DNA from: Agarivorans sp. Alg241-V36
Lineage (GTDB): Bacteria; Pseudomonadota; Gammaproteobacteria; Enterobacterales; Celerinatantimonadaceae
NCBI RefSeq assembly: GCF_900537085.1
Contig: NZ_UNRE01000001.1
Span: 62,001 to 126,000, forward strand
Reading direction: 5' to 3'
DNA: 64,000 nucleotides
Shown here piece by piece: positions 8,610 through 17,026 of the stretch; position 1 is the first letter of the stretch; every line of letters begins with the position of its first letter. Below the pieces are notes generated by a model that was given only the letters and a program-made list of their open reading frames with translations, was not told the DNA's origin and did no database searches. A program made the translations under genes and the position numbers.

Positions 8610-9851
8610 ATGGATAACAACAGTCTCAGCGTAGAAGAAATACTCGAGAGCAAACGCTTGCTTAAACGCAAGAAGCGGATGTTGCTGGCATTTACCCTGC
8701 CGCTGTTGATATTTGTCTTCATCACCTTTATTTCGCCCATTGCCACCATGTTGTACCGCAGTGTTTACCACCCCACCGTGAGCCAATTAATCCCTTTAAG
8801 CTTGGCAGAGCTAAGCATTTGGGATGAAGCCGGCGACCAGTTACCCAACAGCCAAGCGCTCAAACAGTTTGCCATTGAGCTACAAGGCTTATCTAAAGAG
8901 CGCTTATCAGGAAAACTTGCCGAAGAAGTTAATCGACTCAAACCCGGCAGCTCTAGCTTAATTAAATCTAGCGCCAGAAAACTCAAGAAAAAGTCGCTAG
9001 AAGAATTACAGCAAAATGGTGATACCTTGCTGCTTGGCTACTCCAAAAAGTGGCAAGACATCAACCTATGGCGAGCGGTTAAGCGCGCCGGACAAGCTTT
9101 TACCGACAGCTACTACCTCACTACCTTTGATTTAAAGCGCAACGCCGCTGGAGAAATTGAACAGCGAGATACCCAAATTTACTTAAAGCTCTATTGGAAG
9201 AGCTTAAAAATTGCCTTGATTATAACCTTACTCACCGCCTTACTGGCCTATCCCTTAGCCTACTACTTGGCCAACGCGCCAAGTAAAATCGCTAACCGCT
9301 TAATGGTATTAGTATTGCTGCCTTTTTGGACCTCATTACTGGTTCGCACCACTTCTTGGATAGCCATATTGCAAACCAATGGTGTAGTTAACTCGACGCT
9401 GCAAGCATTAGGGCTAATTGATGAGCCCTTTGAGATGCTCTATACCCAGTTTGCCACGATCATAGCCATGACCCACATTTTGCTGCCCTTTATGATTTTG
9501 CCCTTATACAGCGTGATGAAAAATATCGACCCCAGCTATTTTCGAGCGGCGCTGTCTTTAGGGGCAAGGCCAGTGCCGGCTTTTATTAAAATTTACCTAC
9601 CAATGACCATTCCCGGAGTAAGTGCCGGCGCCTTGCTGGTATTTATTATTTCCATTGGCTACTACATTACTCCCGCCATTGTTGGCGGCACCGAAGGGCA
9701 AATGATCTCCAATATTATTGCCTTCCATATGCAGTCTTCGAATAACTGGGAACTAGCAGCGGCTTTAGGCTCCTTGCTGCTAGCCTTAATTCTCGCCTTG
9801 TATTGGGTTTACGACCGCTTTGTGGGCGTAAATAACATTAAGTTGGGCTAA
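8610..9851 (+). CDS. ABC importer permease, PotB type, with enlarged periplasmic loop
   Basis: 413 residues. A first membrane segment (about 28-50) is followed by roughly 140 hydrophilic, lysine- and leucine-rich residues before the second segment (SLKIALIITLLTALLAYPLAYYLA). Five further segments follow, with the EAA-type coupling loop AALSLGARPVPAFIKIYLPMT. Ordinary PotB proteins are near 285 residues with a short first loop, so about 100 residues are extra and face the periplasm. The ATG at 8610 has AGAGG five bases upstream, better than the GTG at 8604. It pairs with the permease at 9854 to form the channel. Confidence 0.87.
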   Translation: MDNNSLSVEEILESKRLLKRKKRMLLAFTLPLLIFVFITFISPIATMLYRSVYHPTVSQLIPLSLAELSIWDEAGDQLPNSQALKQFAIELQGLSKERLSGKLAEEVNRLKPGSSSLIKSSARKLKKKSLEELQQNGDTLLLGYSKKWQDINLWRAVKRAGQAFTDSYYLTTFDLKRNAAGEIEQRDTQIYLKLYWKSLKIALIITLLTALLAYPLAYYLANAPSKIANRLMVLVLLPFWTSLLVRTTSWIAILQTNGVVNSTLQALGLIDEPFEMLYTQFATIIAMTHILLPFMILPLYSVMKNIDPSYFRAALSLGARPVPAFIKIYLPMTIPGVSAGALLVFIISIGYYITPAIVGGTEGQMISNIIAFHMQSSNNWELAAALGSLLLALILALYWVYDRFVGVNNIKLG

Positions 9852-9853
9852 GC

Positions 9854-10711
9854 ATGAAGAGCTATCCGAAGTATTTCACCTTTTGGCACATCTTAGCGCA
9901 CTACGGTTTACGCTTTTGCTCATTACTGGTACTGGCTTTTTTAATGCTGCCGATTATGGTGATTATTCCACTGTCCTTTAATGTAGAGCCCTTTTTTAGC
10001 TTTACCGAAGGCATGTTAGCGCTAGAACCGGAGGCTTACTCACTAAAATGGTACGCCGAGATTTGGCATGATGATAAGTGGCTACTGGCAATTAAAAATA
10101 GCTTCTTCATCGGTATCTGTGCCACCTTAATTGCTACGGTATTAGGCACCCTAGCGGCCATTGGCCTAAGCAACCCAGCCATGCCTTGGCAAAAGTTGTG
10201 GATGGCTATTTTGTTATCGCCGATGATTGTGCCGCTAATTATCACCGCAGCTGGAATGTACTTCTTTTATAGCCAGCTTAACTTGGCCGGTTCTTACCTC
10301 GGGGTTATTTTAGCCCACGCCGCTTTAGGTACTCCCTTTGTACTAATCACCGTAAATGCAGCACTATCTGGCTTTGATTACTCCTTAGTGAACGCCTCGC
10401 TAGGCTTAGGCGCGCGCCCCCTCACAACCTTTTTTAAAGTGATTATGCCGCTAATCCGCCCGGGAGTGATATCTGGCGCCCTGTTTGCCTTTATCACCTC
10501 GTTTGATGAAGTAGTGGTGGTATTGTTTTTAGCCGGTCCCGAGCAACGCACCATTCCTCGGCAAATGTTCTCTGGTTTGCGCGAGCAAATTAACCCTACC
10601 ATTTTGGCCGTTGCCACATTACTCATCGTAATTTCAGCCATGCTGCTATTTACCATTGAGTATTTACGTGCTCGCAGCGAGCGCATTCAAAGCGGTGAGC
10701 TAGACAGCTAA
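9854..10711 (+). CDS. ABC importer permease, PotC type
   Basis: 285 residues with six predicted membrane segments and the EAA loop NASLGLGARPLTTFFKVIMPLIRPG near residues 180-205, as in PotC-class inner-membrane permeases. It starts 2 bases after the stop of the PotB-like gene, so the two are translationally linked and are the two halves of one channel. The tail ERIQSGELDS is cytoplasmic. It is the last gene of the operon; the next promoter region (10712-10988) carries an OxyR-like site. Confidence 0.9.
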   Translation: MKSYPKYFTFWHILAHYGLRFCSLLVLAFLMLPIMVIIPLSFNVEPFFSFTEGMLALEPEAYSLKWYAEIWHDDKWLLAIKNSFFIGICATLIATVLGTLAAIGLSNPAMPWQKLWMAILLSPMIVPLIITAAGMYFFYSQLNLAGSYLGVILAHAALGTPFVLITVNAALSGFDYSLVNASLGLGARPLTTFFKVIMPLIRPGVISGALFAFITSFDEVVVVLFLAGPEQRTIPRQMFSGLREQINPTILAVATLLIVISAMLLFTIEYLRARSERIQSGELDS

Positions 10712-10873
10712 GGCTAACCATTACAAGACCTTAGCTATATGCTTTTAGCCATGCGCTAGTGGCACTAATAAATTGATCATAAACAAGCAATTCACGACTA
10801 TCCTCTAATCTAACTCCCTCTATATGGGCTTGTACGCCTATTATTGCTATGCAAATTTTTTGAAACACGATTT

Positions 10874-10911
10874 GATAGCAATTGCCTATCATAAAGATAG
10901 ATTCAATTGCT
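10874..10911 (+). promoter_or_regulatory. OxyR-type operator upstream of the peroxiredoxin-glutaredoxin gene
   Basis: ATAG at 10875, CTAT at 10886 and ATAG at 10897 are each separated by exactly 7 bases, giving three of the four half-sites of the OxyR consensus (ATAG-N7-CTAT-N7-ATAG-N7-CTAT); the fourth position (10908) reads TGCT. The first pair is a perfect dyad, GATAG-N7-CTATC. A possible -10 (GATACT, 10935-10940) follows, so the site overlaps the -35 zone, as for OxyR-activated promoters. Spacing and sequence are seen; OxyR binding is inferred. Confidence 0.72.
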
Positions 10912-10988
10912 TTTACAAATCACTGCGAAAAATTGATACTAGACCCATCAAACGAACACACACCTTATTAAAGTTTACGGAGAAAGAT

Positions 10989-11717
10989 ATGTTAGAGAAT
11001 CGCGAAGGCCAAAATGTACCAAGTGTTACTTTTCATACTCGTCAAAACGACGCTTGGGTAGACATTACTACAGAGCAGCTATTCAAAGATAAAACCGTGG
11101 TTGTTTTTGCCCTACCAGGTGCATTTACACCAACTTGTTCATCAACACATTTACCACGCTACAACGAGCTAGCTGGTGTTCTAAAAGACAACGGCGTTGA
11201 CGAAATTGTATGTTTAAGTGTTAACGACACCTTTGTTATGAATGCATGGTTAGCCGACCAAGAAGCTGAAAACATTACTGTTATTCCAGATGGTAACGGT
11301 GAGTTTAGTGAAGGCATGGGCATGCTAGTTGGCAAAAACGACTTAGGTTTTGGCAAACGCAGCTGGCGTTACTCTATGTTGGTGAAAAACGGCGTTATCG
11401 AAAAAATGTTCATTGAGCCAGATGTAGCAGGCGACCCGTTTGAAGTATCAGATGCCGACACCATGCTTAACTACATTAATGCCGACGCTAAAAAGCCTTC
11501 TGCGATTAGTGTATTTAGCAAGCCAGGTTGTCCTTTCTGTGCCAAAGCTAAGCAATTATTGCATGACAAAGGTATGGCATTTGAAGAAATCATCTTGGGC
11601 ACCGACGCCACCAGCGTGAGTCTTAAAGCCATTAGCGGTCGCAGCACTGTTCCACAAGTATTTGTAGACGGTAAACACATTGGCGGTAGTGAAGAACTAG
11701 AAGCTTACTTAGCTTAA
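10989..11717 (+). CDS. Peroxiredoxin-glutaredoxin fusion (hybrid Prx5)
   Basis: 242 residues. The N-terminal 160 are a Prx5-type peroxiredoxin with the peroxidatic cysteine in [14 protein letters not shown]; the last 75 are a glutaredoxin with the CPFC active site ([15 protein letters not shown]) and the [14 protein letters not shown] glutathione-binding strand. The fused enzyme reduces hydrogen and alkyl peroxides with glutathione. The frame is open further upstream to 10824, but GGAGAAAGAT directly before the ATG at 10989 and the family's normal length fix the start. It probably forms one unit with the reductase at 11789 and is likely OxyR-controlled. Confidence 0.93.
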   Translation: MLENREGQNVPSVTFHTRQNDAWVDITTEQLFKDKTVVVFALPGAFTPTCSSTHLPRYNELAGVLKDNGVDEIVCLSVNDTFVMNAWLADQEAENITVIPDGNGEFSEGMGMLVGKNDLGFGKRSWRYSMLVKNGVIEKMFIEPDVAGDPFEVSDADTMLNYINADAKKPSAISVFSKPGCPFCAKAKQLLHDKGMAFEEIILGTDATSVSLKAISGRSTVPQVFVDGKHIGGSEELEAYLA

Positions 11718-11728
11718 GTAATAAAAAC

Positions 11729-11754
11729 TCAGGCGAGACGGTCTACTCGCCTGA
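11729..11754. terminator. Perfect intergenic hairpin between prx-grx and reductase genes
   Basis: TCAGGCGAG and CTCGCCTGA form a perfect 9-bp stem with an 8-base loop, 11 bases after the peroxiredoxin stop. On the plus strand no T run follows (ACAACCC), whereas on the minus strand GTTTTTATT follows. It may act as a partial attenuator or mRNA-end stabiliser between the two plus-strand genes, or stop antisense transcription. Confidence 0.55.
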
Positions 11755-11788
11755 ACAACCCAATTCGCAGGTTTCAAAGGTAGTTATC

Positions 11789-13261
11789 ATGTCAAATTCA
11801 GAAGTTACACAGTCTGTAGATGTAGCCATTATTGGTGGCGGAACCGCAGGTTTAGCCGCATACCGCGCCGCAAAAGAGCATACCGATTCGGTATTAATGA
11901 TCGAAGCAGGTCCTTACGGCACCACGTGTGCACGTGTGGGCTGTATGCCAAGCAAATTGCTTATTGCAGCAGCCGAGAATGCCCATCAATATGAAAAGTC
12001 GGCCCAGTTTGGGGTTAACTTAGGTAAACCGCAGATTGACGGTCACGCCGTGATGCAGCGAGTAAAATCTGAACGCGACCGCTTTGTTGGCTTTGTATTA
12101 GAGTCTGTTGAAGGCATTGATGTACAACATAAACTTGATGGCTACGCTGAATTTGTAAACCAAAACCAACTAAGCGTTAAACATAGCGCCGGTTCAACAA
12201 GCCTTGTTGAAGCTAAACGCATAGTTATCGCCAGTGGCTCGCGCCCAGCTTTTCCAGCTCCTTGGGCAGAACTAGGTGACCGCTTATTGGTAAACGACGA
12301 CATTTTTGAATGGGATAGCTTACCCGAGTCAATTGCGGTATTTGGCCCAGGTGTTATTGGTTTAGAGCTTGGCCAAGCACTGCACCGCTTAGGTGTTAAG
12401 GTATTGATGTTTGGTGTAGGTGGCGCAGTAGGCCCATTAACTGATCCAGCCTTAACCGACTACGCAAACACCACCTATGCCGAAGAATTTTATTTAGATT
12501 CTGACGCTAAAGTGGAACTAATTGAGCGCAGCGAAAATGGCGTAAAACTTCGCTACATCGACAAACAGGGCAGTACGGTTGAAACTGAGGTTGATTACTT
12601 AGTTGCCGCCACAGGGCGCAGACCAAATACCGATAAACTGGGCCTAGATAAGCTTGATATACAAGTGGATGAGCGTGGCGTGCCAGTAGCTGATCACTAC
12701 ACCTTGCAAACCTCTATCAGCCATATTTTTATTGCCGGTGATGCCAGCAATCAAATTCCATTGCTGCATGAGGCCGCCGACCAGGGCAAAATTGCCGGCG
12801 ACAATGCAGGCCGCTGTAAAGAAGTGCGCGCAGGTTTACGCCGAACTCCAATAGCGGCAGTATTTAGCGACCCACAAATTGCTATGGTGGGTGAGAGCTA
12901 CCGTGATATTGAGGAGCGCTTAGGCTCTTGTGGCTGTTTTGAAATTGGCGAAGTAAGTTTTGAAAACCAAGGCCGCAGCCGAGTCATGCTAGTCAACAAG
13001 GGCATCGCCCACTTGTACGGCGAGCAAGGTACCGGACGCTTTTTGGGCGCAGAAATTATTGGTCCAAATGCTGAGCACTTAGCCCACTTACTGGCTTGGG
13101 CACATCAAGCCAAAATGACAGTTTCGCAAATGTTAGATATGCCATTTTACCACCCAGTGATAGAAGAAGGCGTACGCACCGCTTTACGTGACTTAAATGC
13201 TAAATTGCACCTGGGTCCAGAAATGATCGATGCCTGTATGGAATGTGGTGTAGGTAGCTAA
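11789..13261 (+). CDS. FAD-dependent pyridine nucleotide-disulfide reductase (lipoamide dehydrogenase-like) with C-terminal CxxC
   Basis: 490 residues. N-terminal FAD site GGGTAGLAAYRAA (about 17-29), redox pair C47-x4-C52 in GTTCARVGCMPSKLL, second nucleotide site FGPGVIGLELGQALHRLG, FAD-contact IFIAGDAS, and the C-terminal dimer domain with YHPVIEEGVRTAL, whose histidine-glutamate pair serves as the catalytic base. Beyond this domain the chain ends in CMECGVGS, an added CxxC (about C483, C486). Annotated relatives are usually called dihydrolipoamide dehydrogenase, but there is no 2-oxoacid dehydrogenase gene here. It lies 71 bases after the peroxiredoxin-glutaredoxin gene, so a role in returning electrons to that system is plausible. 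Confidence 0.85.
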   Translation: MSNSEVTQSVDVAIIGGGTAGLAAYRAAKEHTDSVLMIEAGPYGTTCARVGCMPSKLLIAAAENAHQYEKSAQFGVNLGKPQIDGHAVMQRVKSERDRFVGFVLESVEGIDVQHKLDGYAEFVNQNQLSVKHSAGSTSLVEAKRIVIASGSRPAFPAPWAELGDRLLVNDDIFEWDSLPESIAVFGPGVIGLELGQALHRLGVKVLMFGVGGAVGPLTDPALTDYANTTYAEEFYLDSDAKVELIERSENGVKLRYIDKQGSTVETEVDYLVAATGRRPNTDKLGLDKLDIQVDERGVPVADHYTLQTSISHIFIAGDASNQIPLLHEAADQGKIAGDNAGRCKEVRAGLRRTPIAAVFSDPQIAMVGESYRDIEERLGSCGCFEIGEVSFENQGRSRVMLVNKGIAHLYGEQGTGRFLGAEIIGPNAEHLAHLLAWAHQAKMTVSQMLDMPFYHPVIEEGVRTALRDLNAKLHLGPEMIDACMECGVGS

Positions 13262-13280
13262 CGCTTTATAAAGGCACAAC

Positions 13281-13316
13281 AAAAGCCCCAAGGTTAACTA
13301 CCTAGGGGCTTTTTTA
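13281..13316 (+). terminator. Rho-independent terminator after the disulfide reductase
   Basis: AAAAGCCCC pairs with GGGGCTTTT across a loop of about 15 bases and is followed by a T run (TTTTTTATTT). It sits 20 bases after the stop codon and closes the redox unit. Confidence 0.88.
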
Positions 13317-13343
13317 TTTAAGTGACTAAAAAATCAATAAATA

Positions 13344-13368
13344 TGTTAGCATTCAACAATTGCTAACA
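13344..13368. promoter_or_regulatory. Palindromic operator-like site before the diguanylate cyclase gene
   Basis: TGTTAGC and GCTAACA form a perfect 7-bp inverted repeat with an 11-base AT-rich centre, about 77 bases before the cyclase ATG. The size and lack of a T tract suggest a protein-binding dyad rather than a terminator. The binding protein is unknown. Confidence 0.4.
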
Positions 13369-13444
13369 ACGCTTATCATTGGATGTGGTTTGCTCTATGC
13401 TATTTGCAGCTTTGTTGAAACAAGGATGAACGATACAAACGCTT

Positions 13445-15088
13445 ATGTCTGCTTTTAGATTTTTTATTAGCCTAGTTCTAAGTTACTTTTTGGTTTGTTA
13501 TAACCTGGCTTTTGCTGCCGATGTGAACAGCAGTTCCCAGCAAATATACCTAGCCGAAGACCAACAAGTACTGCCACACCGCTATAGCGATATTCCCAGC
13601 TGGCTAAACAAATTAAGCCAAGTTGATCGGGTGAAACTTAGCGGTGGAAGCTATTGGTTAGTCAAAAAAATAAATATCTCTCAACCTAATCAATGGATTG
13701 CCAGCGTCGACGGTCCGGTTATCGAAAATATTGACTACTACCTTTACTCTGAAGGTAACCAAATGCGCCACCTTAGCAGTGGTTACTTACATCCTTACGA
13801 ATACTTATTTAGCTACGCCCGCCACATCGACACCCCAAGCCTCGGCGGCTATTGGCTAATCACCCGCATTTCTAGCCAATACTATACCGAACAACCGCAA
13901 CTCAGCTTTGGCCATAAGTCAGAGATGAGCCAGCTCTATCATTGGCGAGCTAGTGTGATTACTTTGTGCCTAGGCGGCTTACTAATTCTAGCCATATACA
14001 ATGGCGCGGTAGGGCTAGTGCAGCAAGATAGAGTATTTGCCTACTTCAGCGGCTACTTATTTGCCATCACTCTGGCTTTGGCCCTAGTTTTTCATGTTGC
14101 AGCCCATTTACTACAGCTACGTATTACCCAACTACACCTATTACCGGTGCTGCTAATCCCGATATTTAGCGTGTTGTTTTATTGCCGCTTTCTCAACCTT
14201 CAGCAATATGCGCCGCGCTTATGGCTAGCTAGCCGCTACTTAATTGCCCTGTGTCTTTTCAGTATTCCGGTGGCAGTTATTTGGGTAAATTGGGCAGTTG
14301 TTCTGGTGTATTGCGTGATCTTACTATGGGTAGTGTTAGCCCTCGCAAGCGCCTTTCAATGCTGGCGTCAAGGCTCTAAACAGGCTCAGCTTTTTATACT
14401 ATCAACCCTGCTATTGCTTATCCCGGCCTTACTATTAGCGATGGCCGTAGTACCTAAAAATACCACCACATTGCTAGCAGCCGACTTATCCATTTTGTTG
14501 AGCTGTATATTTAGCACCTTGTTTATGTCACTGGCTTTACACTACAAGTTTAAACGCCTCACCTTAGAGTCACTGCTAGTTGCTCAACAGTTAAGTGAAG
14601 AGCGAGATGCAGCGCGTCTAGACGCCCTAACAGGCTTAAAAAATCGCTATGCCTTTAACGAGTATGTTAGCAGCATTGAATTTGGTGAAGACCATCACAC
14701 CAGCCTCGCCTTGGTGGATATTGATTACCTAAAAAGCATTAATGACCACGCTGGCCACCAAGAAGGCGACAGGTTGATTAAGTTAGTGGCCGAAGCCCTC
14801 AACATGGTGCTCAGCGACCAAGTAAAGCTTTACCGCATTGGCGGCGATGAGTTTGCCGCTTTTTCCGACACCCTGTCATGCAGTGAAATTGATGAAAAGC
14901 TGGCAATTGCCGACAAGATCATCCAACTCAATGGCACTGCACAAAGTGGTATCAGTTTTGGCAGCGCCAGCACCGACGATTGCCAAGATGCCGAGCAACT
15001 GTTTTACCGAGCAGACATGACCATGTACCAACAAAAAGCACAGCGTAAACGCAAAACTAAGCTAGTGGCGCTTAATCAACAGCCCTAA
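13445..15088 (+). CDS. Membrane diguanylate cyclase, 7TM-DISM sensor plus GGDEF
   Basis: 547 residues: signal-anchored N-terminus, a periplasmic domain of about 150 residues of the 7TMR-DISM extracellular type, seven to eight membrane helices between about 175 and 375, then a GGDEF domain from about 390. The active-site motif is intact (RIGGDEFAAF) and the substrate-binding DALTGLKNRYAF is present; no RxxD inhibitory site is evident just upstream. It should make cyclic di-GMP at the inner membrane in response to an extracellular ligand. It is monocistronic, with a dyad (13344-13368) upstream that may bind a regulator. Confidence 0.9.
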   Translation: MSAFRFFISLVLSYFLVCYNLAFAADVNSSSQQIYLAEDQQVLPHRYSDIPSWLNKLSQVDRVKLSGGSYWLVKKINISQPNQWIASVDGPVIENIDYYLYSEGNQMRHLSSGYLHPYEYLFSYARHIDTPSLGGYWLITRISSQYYTEQPQLSFGHKSEMSQLYHWRASVITLCLGGLLILAIYNGAVGLVQQDRVFAYFSGYLFAITLALALVFHVAAHLLQLRITQLHLLPVLLIPIFSVLFYCRFLNLQQYAPRLWLASRYLIALCLFSIPVAVIWVNWAVVLVYCVILLWVVLALASAFQCWRQGSKQAQLFILSTLLLLIPALLLAMAVVPKNTTTLLAADLSILLSCIFSTLFMSLALHYKFKRLTLESLLVAQQLSEERDAARLDALTGLKNRYAFNEYVSSIEFGEDHHTSLALVDIDYLKSINDHAGHQEGDRLIKLVAEALNMVLSDQVKLYRIGGDEFAAFSDTLSCSEIDEKLAIADKIIQLNGTAQSGISFGSASTDDCQDAEQLFYRADMTMYQQKAQRKRKTKLVALNQQP

Positions 15089-15185
15089 GCCTACAATTGA
15101 ATTCGAGCGTTAGCTTGATATGGTGTAACTTACTGGTTTAGATCATCCACTACACTAGTTGCATCACTTTTTCATGGAGTCGACC

Positions 15186-16379
15186 ATGCTTATTTCTCCA
15201 CAATTAAGCGGCAATATCGCTCGCAATTGTCATCCGCCAGGTTGTAAAGCCTATTTGCAACAACAAGCCGACTATATTCAGCAGCAAGCCCCGATCAACG
15301 GTGCTAAAAAAGTGCTTATATTGGGTGCTTCTTCTGGTTTTGGACTAGCATCTCGCTTGAGCTTAGCCTTAGGTGGAGGAGCCGATACCATTGGTGTTTC
15401 TTTTGAGCGCGGCCCCAATGAAAAAGGGCTAGGTAGCGCAGGCTGGTACAACAATATTTTCTGCAAAGAACTCGCTGAGCAACAAGGTTTAATCGCCAAA
15501 AACTTTATTGGTGACGCTTTTGATCCAGCCATGCGCAGCCAAGTGATTGATTTCATCAAACAAGAATTTGCTGGCAAAGTCGATTTAGTGATCTATAGCT
15601 TGGCCACTGGCAAACGTAAAACCGAATCTGGCCAATGGCAATCGGTACTCAAAACCACCGATAAACCACTACATGGCCTTAGCATTAATCTCGAAACCGA
15701 GCAGTTAGAACCTCAAACTGTTGAGTTGGCTTCTGCCGATGAAGTAGAAGCCACAACCAAGGTAATGGGTGGCGATGAATGGCGAAACTGGATCGATGCC
15801 TTGCAACAGGCCGAGGTACTTGCGCCAGCGTGTAAAACTATTGCCTATTCCTACGTGGGACCAGAGCGCACTGCCGCGATATATCGTGATGGCACCATTG
15901 GTCGCGCCAAGCAACACTTGCATGTAACCGCACAAGAGCTGAACAAACAGCTGCAATCCCAAGTCGGCGGCAATGCCTATGCTTGCGTGTGTAAAGCCCT
16001 AGTGACTAAAGCTAGCGTGTATATCCCTGTAATGTCCCCTTACATTGCGCTGCTTTATCAAGTGATGAAAGAGCAGCAAAAGCATGAAGAGTGCATAGAA
16101 CAAGCCTACCGTTTATTTAGCCAACACCTGTACCCAAGTGATGGACCAGTGCGCTTAGATGAATTAGACCAGCTGCGTATTGATGACTTAGAACTGAGTC
16201 CGCAAGTGCAGCAAGAGATCGACTCGCGCTATTCCGCCATTACTGCCGACAATTTCAAAACCACCACCGATTTTATCGGCTATAAAACCGCATTTATGCG
16301 GCTAAATGGCTTTGCTGTAGATGGGGTAGACTATCAGCAACCTTGCGATATAGAAGCTTTAAGCCAGCTCCAACCATGA
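15186..16379 (+). CDS. fabV: Trans-2-enoyl-ACP/CoA reductase FabV
   Basis: 397 residues, normal for FabV. The NADH site reads LGASSGFGLASRLSLALGGGAD, and the catalytic segment SYVGPERTAAIYRDGTIGRAKQHL contains the Tyr-x8-Lys pair characteristic of FabV rather than FabI. It carries out the last reduction step of each fatty-acid elongation cycle and is naturally triclosan-insensitive in relatives. The ATG at 15186 with GGAG six bases upstream is chosen over 15159 because the family begins with MIIxP-like sequence (here MLISPQLSG). Its stop overlaps the next gene's start (ATGA), so the two are coupled. Confidence 0.95.
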   Translation: MLISPQLSGNIARNCHPPGCKAYLQQQADYIQQQAPINGAKKVLILGASSGFGLASRLSLALGGGADTIGVSFERGPNEKGLGSAGWYNNIFCKELAEQQGLIAKNFIGDAFDPAMRSQVIDFIKQEFAGKVDLVIYSLATGKRKTESGQWQSVLKTTDKPLHGLSINLETEQLEPQTVELASADEVEATTKVMGGDEWRNWIDALQQAEVLAPACKTIAYSYVGPERTAAIYRDGTIGRAKQHLHVTAQELNKQLQSQVGGNAYACVCKALVTKASVYIPVMSPYIALLYQVMKEQQKHEECIEQAYRLFSQHLYPSDGPVRLDELDQLRIDDLELSPQVQQEIDSRYSAITADNFKTTTDFIGYKTAFMRLNGFAVDGVDYQQPCDIEALSQLQP

Positions 16380-16786
16380 TAGACATTCAAACAATTAGCG
16401 CAGAACAAACCCTAGCAATTCGCCAACAAGTATTGTGGCCAAAGCACGATCAGGCTTTTTGCCGCGTTGCTGAAGATGAACTGGGTGAGCATTATGGCGC
16501 TTATCTTGATGGCAAAATGATAATGGTGGCTTCACTTTTCGTAACGCAAACCAGCATTCGCCTACGTAAGTTTGCCTGCTTACCCGAGTATCAAGGTAAA
16601 GGATATGGAAGCTATATGCTTAACTACTTGGTAGAACAACAAAAGGGTGGGCCGTTAACTACCTTTTGGTTTGATGCACGCTGCAGCGCTACTAAATTTT
16701 ATCAGGGCTTAGGTTTTTTAGTGACCAGTGAAGCCTTTGATAAACACGGAGTTGCCTACGTAAAAATGGCAAAAACTCTTAATTAA
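16376..16786 (+). CDS. GNAT-family N-acetyltransferase
   Basis: 136 residues with the acetyl-CoA binding motif of GNAT enzymes (RKFACLPEYQGKGYGSYMLNYLVE) and a C-terminal FYQGLGFLVTSEAF strand. It overlaps the fabV stop codon by 4 bases (ATGA), so it is translated by coupling. The substrate is not known; small GNATs of this type modify amines or protein N-termini. Confidence 0.85.
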   Translation: MIDIQTISAEQTLAIRQQVLWPKHDQAFCRVAEDELGEHYGAYLDGKMIMVASLFVTQTSIRLRKFACLPEYQGKGYGSYMLNYLVEQQKGGPLTTFWFDARCSATKFYQGLGFLVTSEAFDKHGVAYVKMAKTLN

Positions 16787-16819
16787 AAACCTCTTCCACA
16801 AAATGCAGGCGAAAAAAAA

Positions 16820-16845
16820 GGAGAAGCATGGCTTCTCCAATTTTT
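16820..16845. terminator. Bidirectional terminator after fabV-GNAT operon
   Basis: GGAGAAGC / GCTTCTCC forms a perfect 8-bp stem with a 3-base loop. On the plus strand AATTTTTCT follows; on the minus strand a run of eight T follows, so it can end transcription from both sides. Confidence 0.88.
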
Positions 16846-17026
16846 CTGTCGGTCAACAAAGGTCAGATCTTATTTCTTTCGATATCGCGCCAATCCTTGG
16901 AACGATAGAAATAGAGTAATGATAGCGTTTTCTTGATGCAAGCATTTTCCCAGTCAATCACAAGAAACTAGATCGGGCTCACTTAAATTAAAGCCATCCG
17001 TGATCTGGATCAAAGAATTGGCGCAT
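16846..17026. other. Intergenic region without a recognised gene; possible small RNA on the minus strand
   Basis: No plausible protein is seen. The region lies between an FNR-like box (17000-17013) and a terminator that is strong on the minus strand (16820-16845), so a transcript of roughly 120-160 bases on the minus strand is possible. No convincing -10 hexamer at the expected distance from the box was found, which keeps this speculative. Confidence 0.3.
17000..17013. promoter_or_regulatory. FNR-like box
   Basis: GTGATCTGGATCAA differs from the FNR consensus TTGAT-N4-ATCAA at one base. It stands in an intergenic region with no obvious target gene. Confidence 0.35.

Noticed and set aside
10824-10988. 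Upstream extension of the peroxiredoxin-glutaredoxin frame by 55 codons.
   Set aside because: It would read through the OxyR-like operator and probable promoter, has no homology-like sequence, and the ATG at 10989 has a good ribosome site and gives the normal length.
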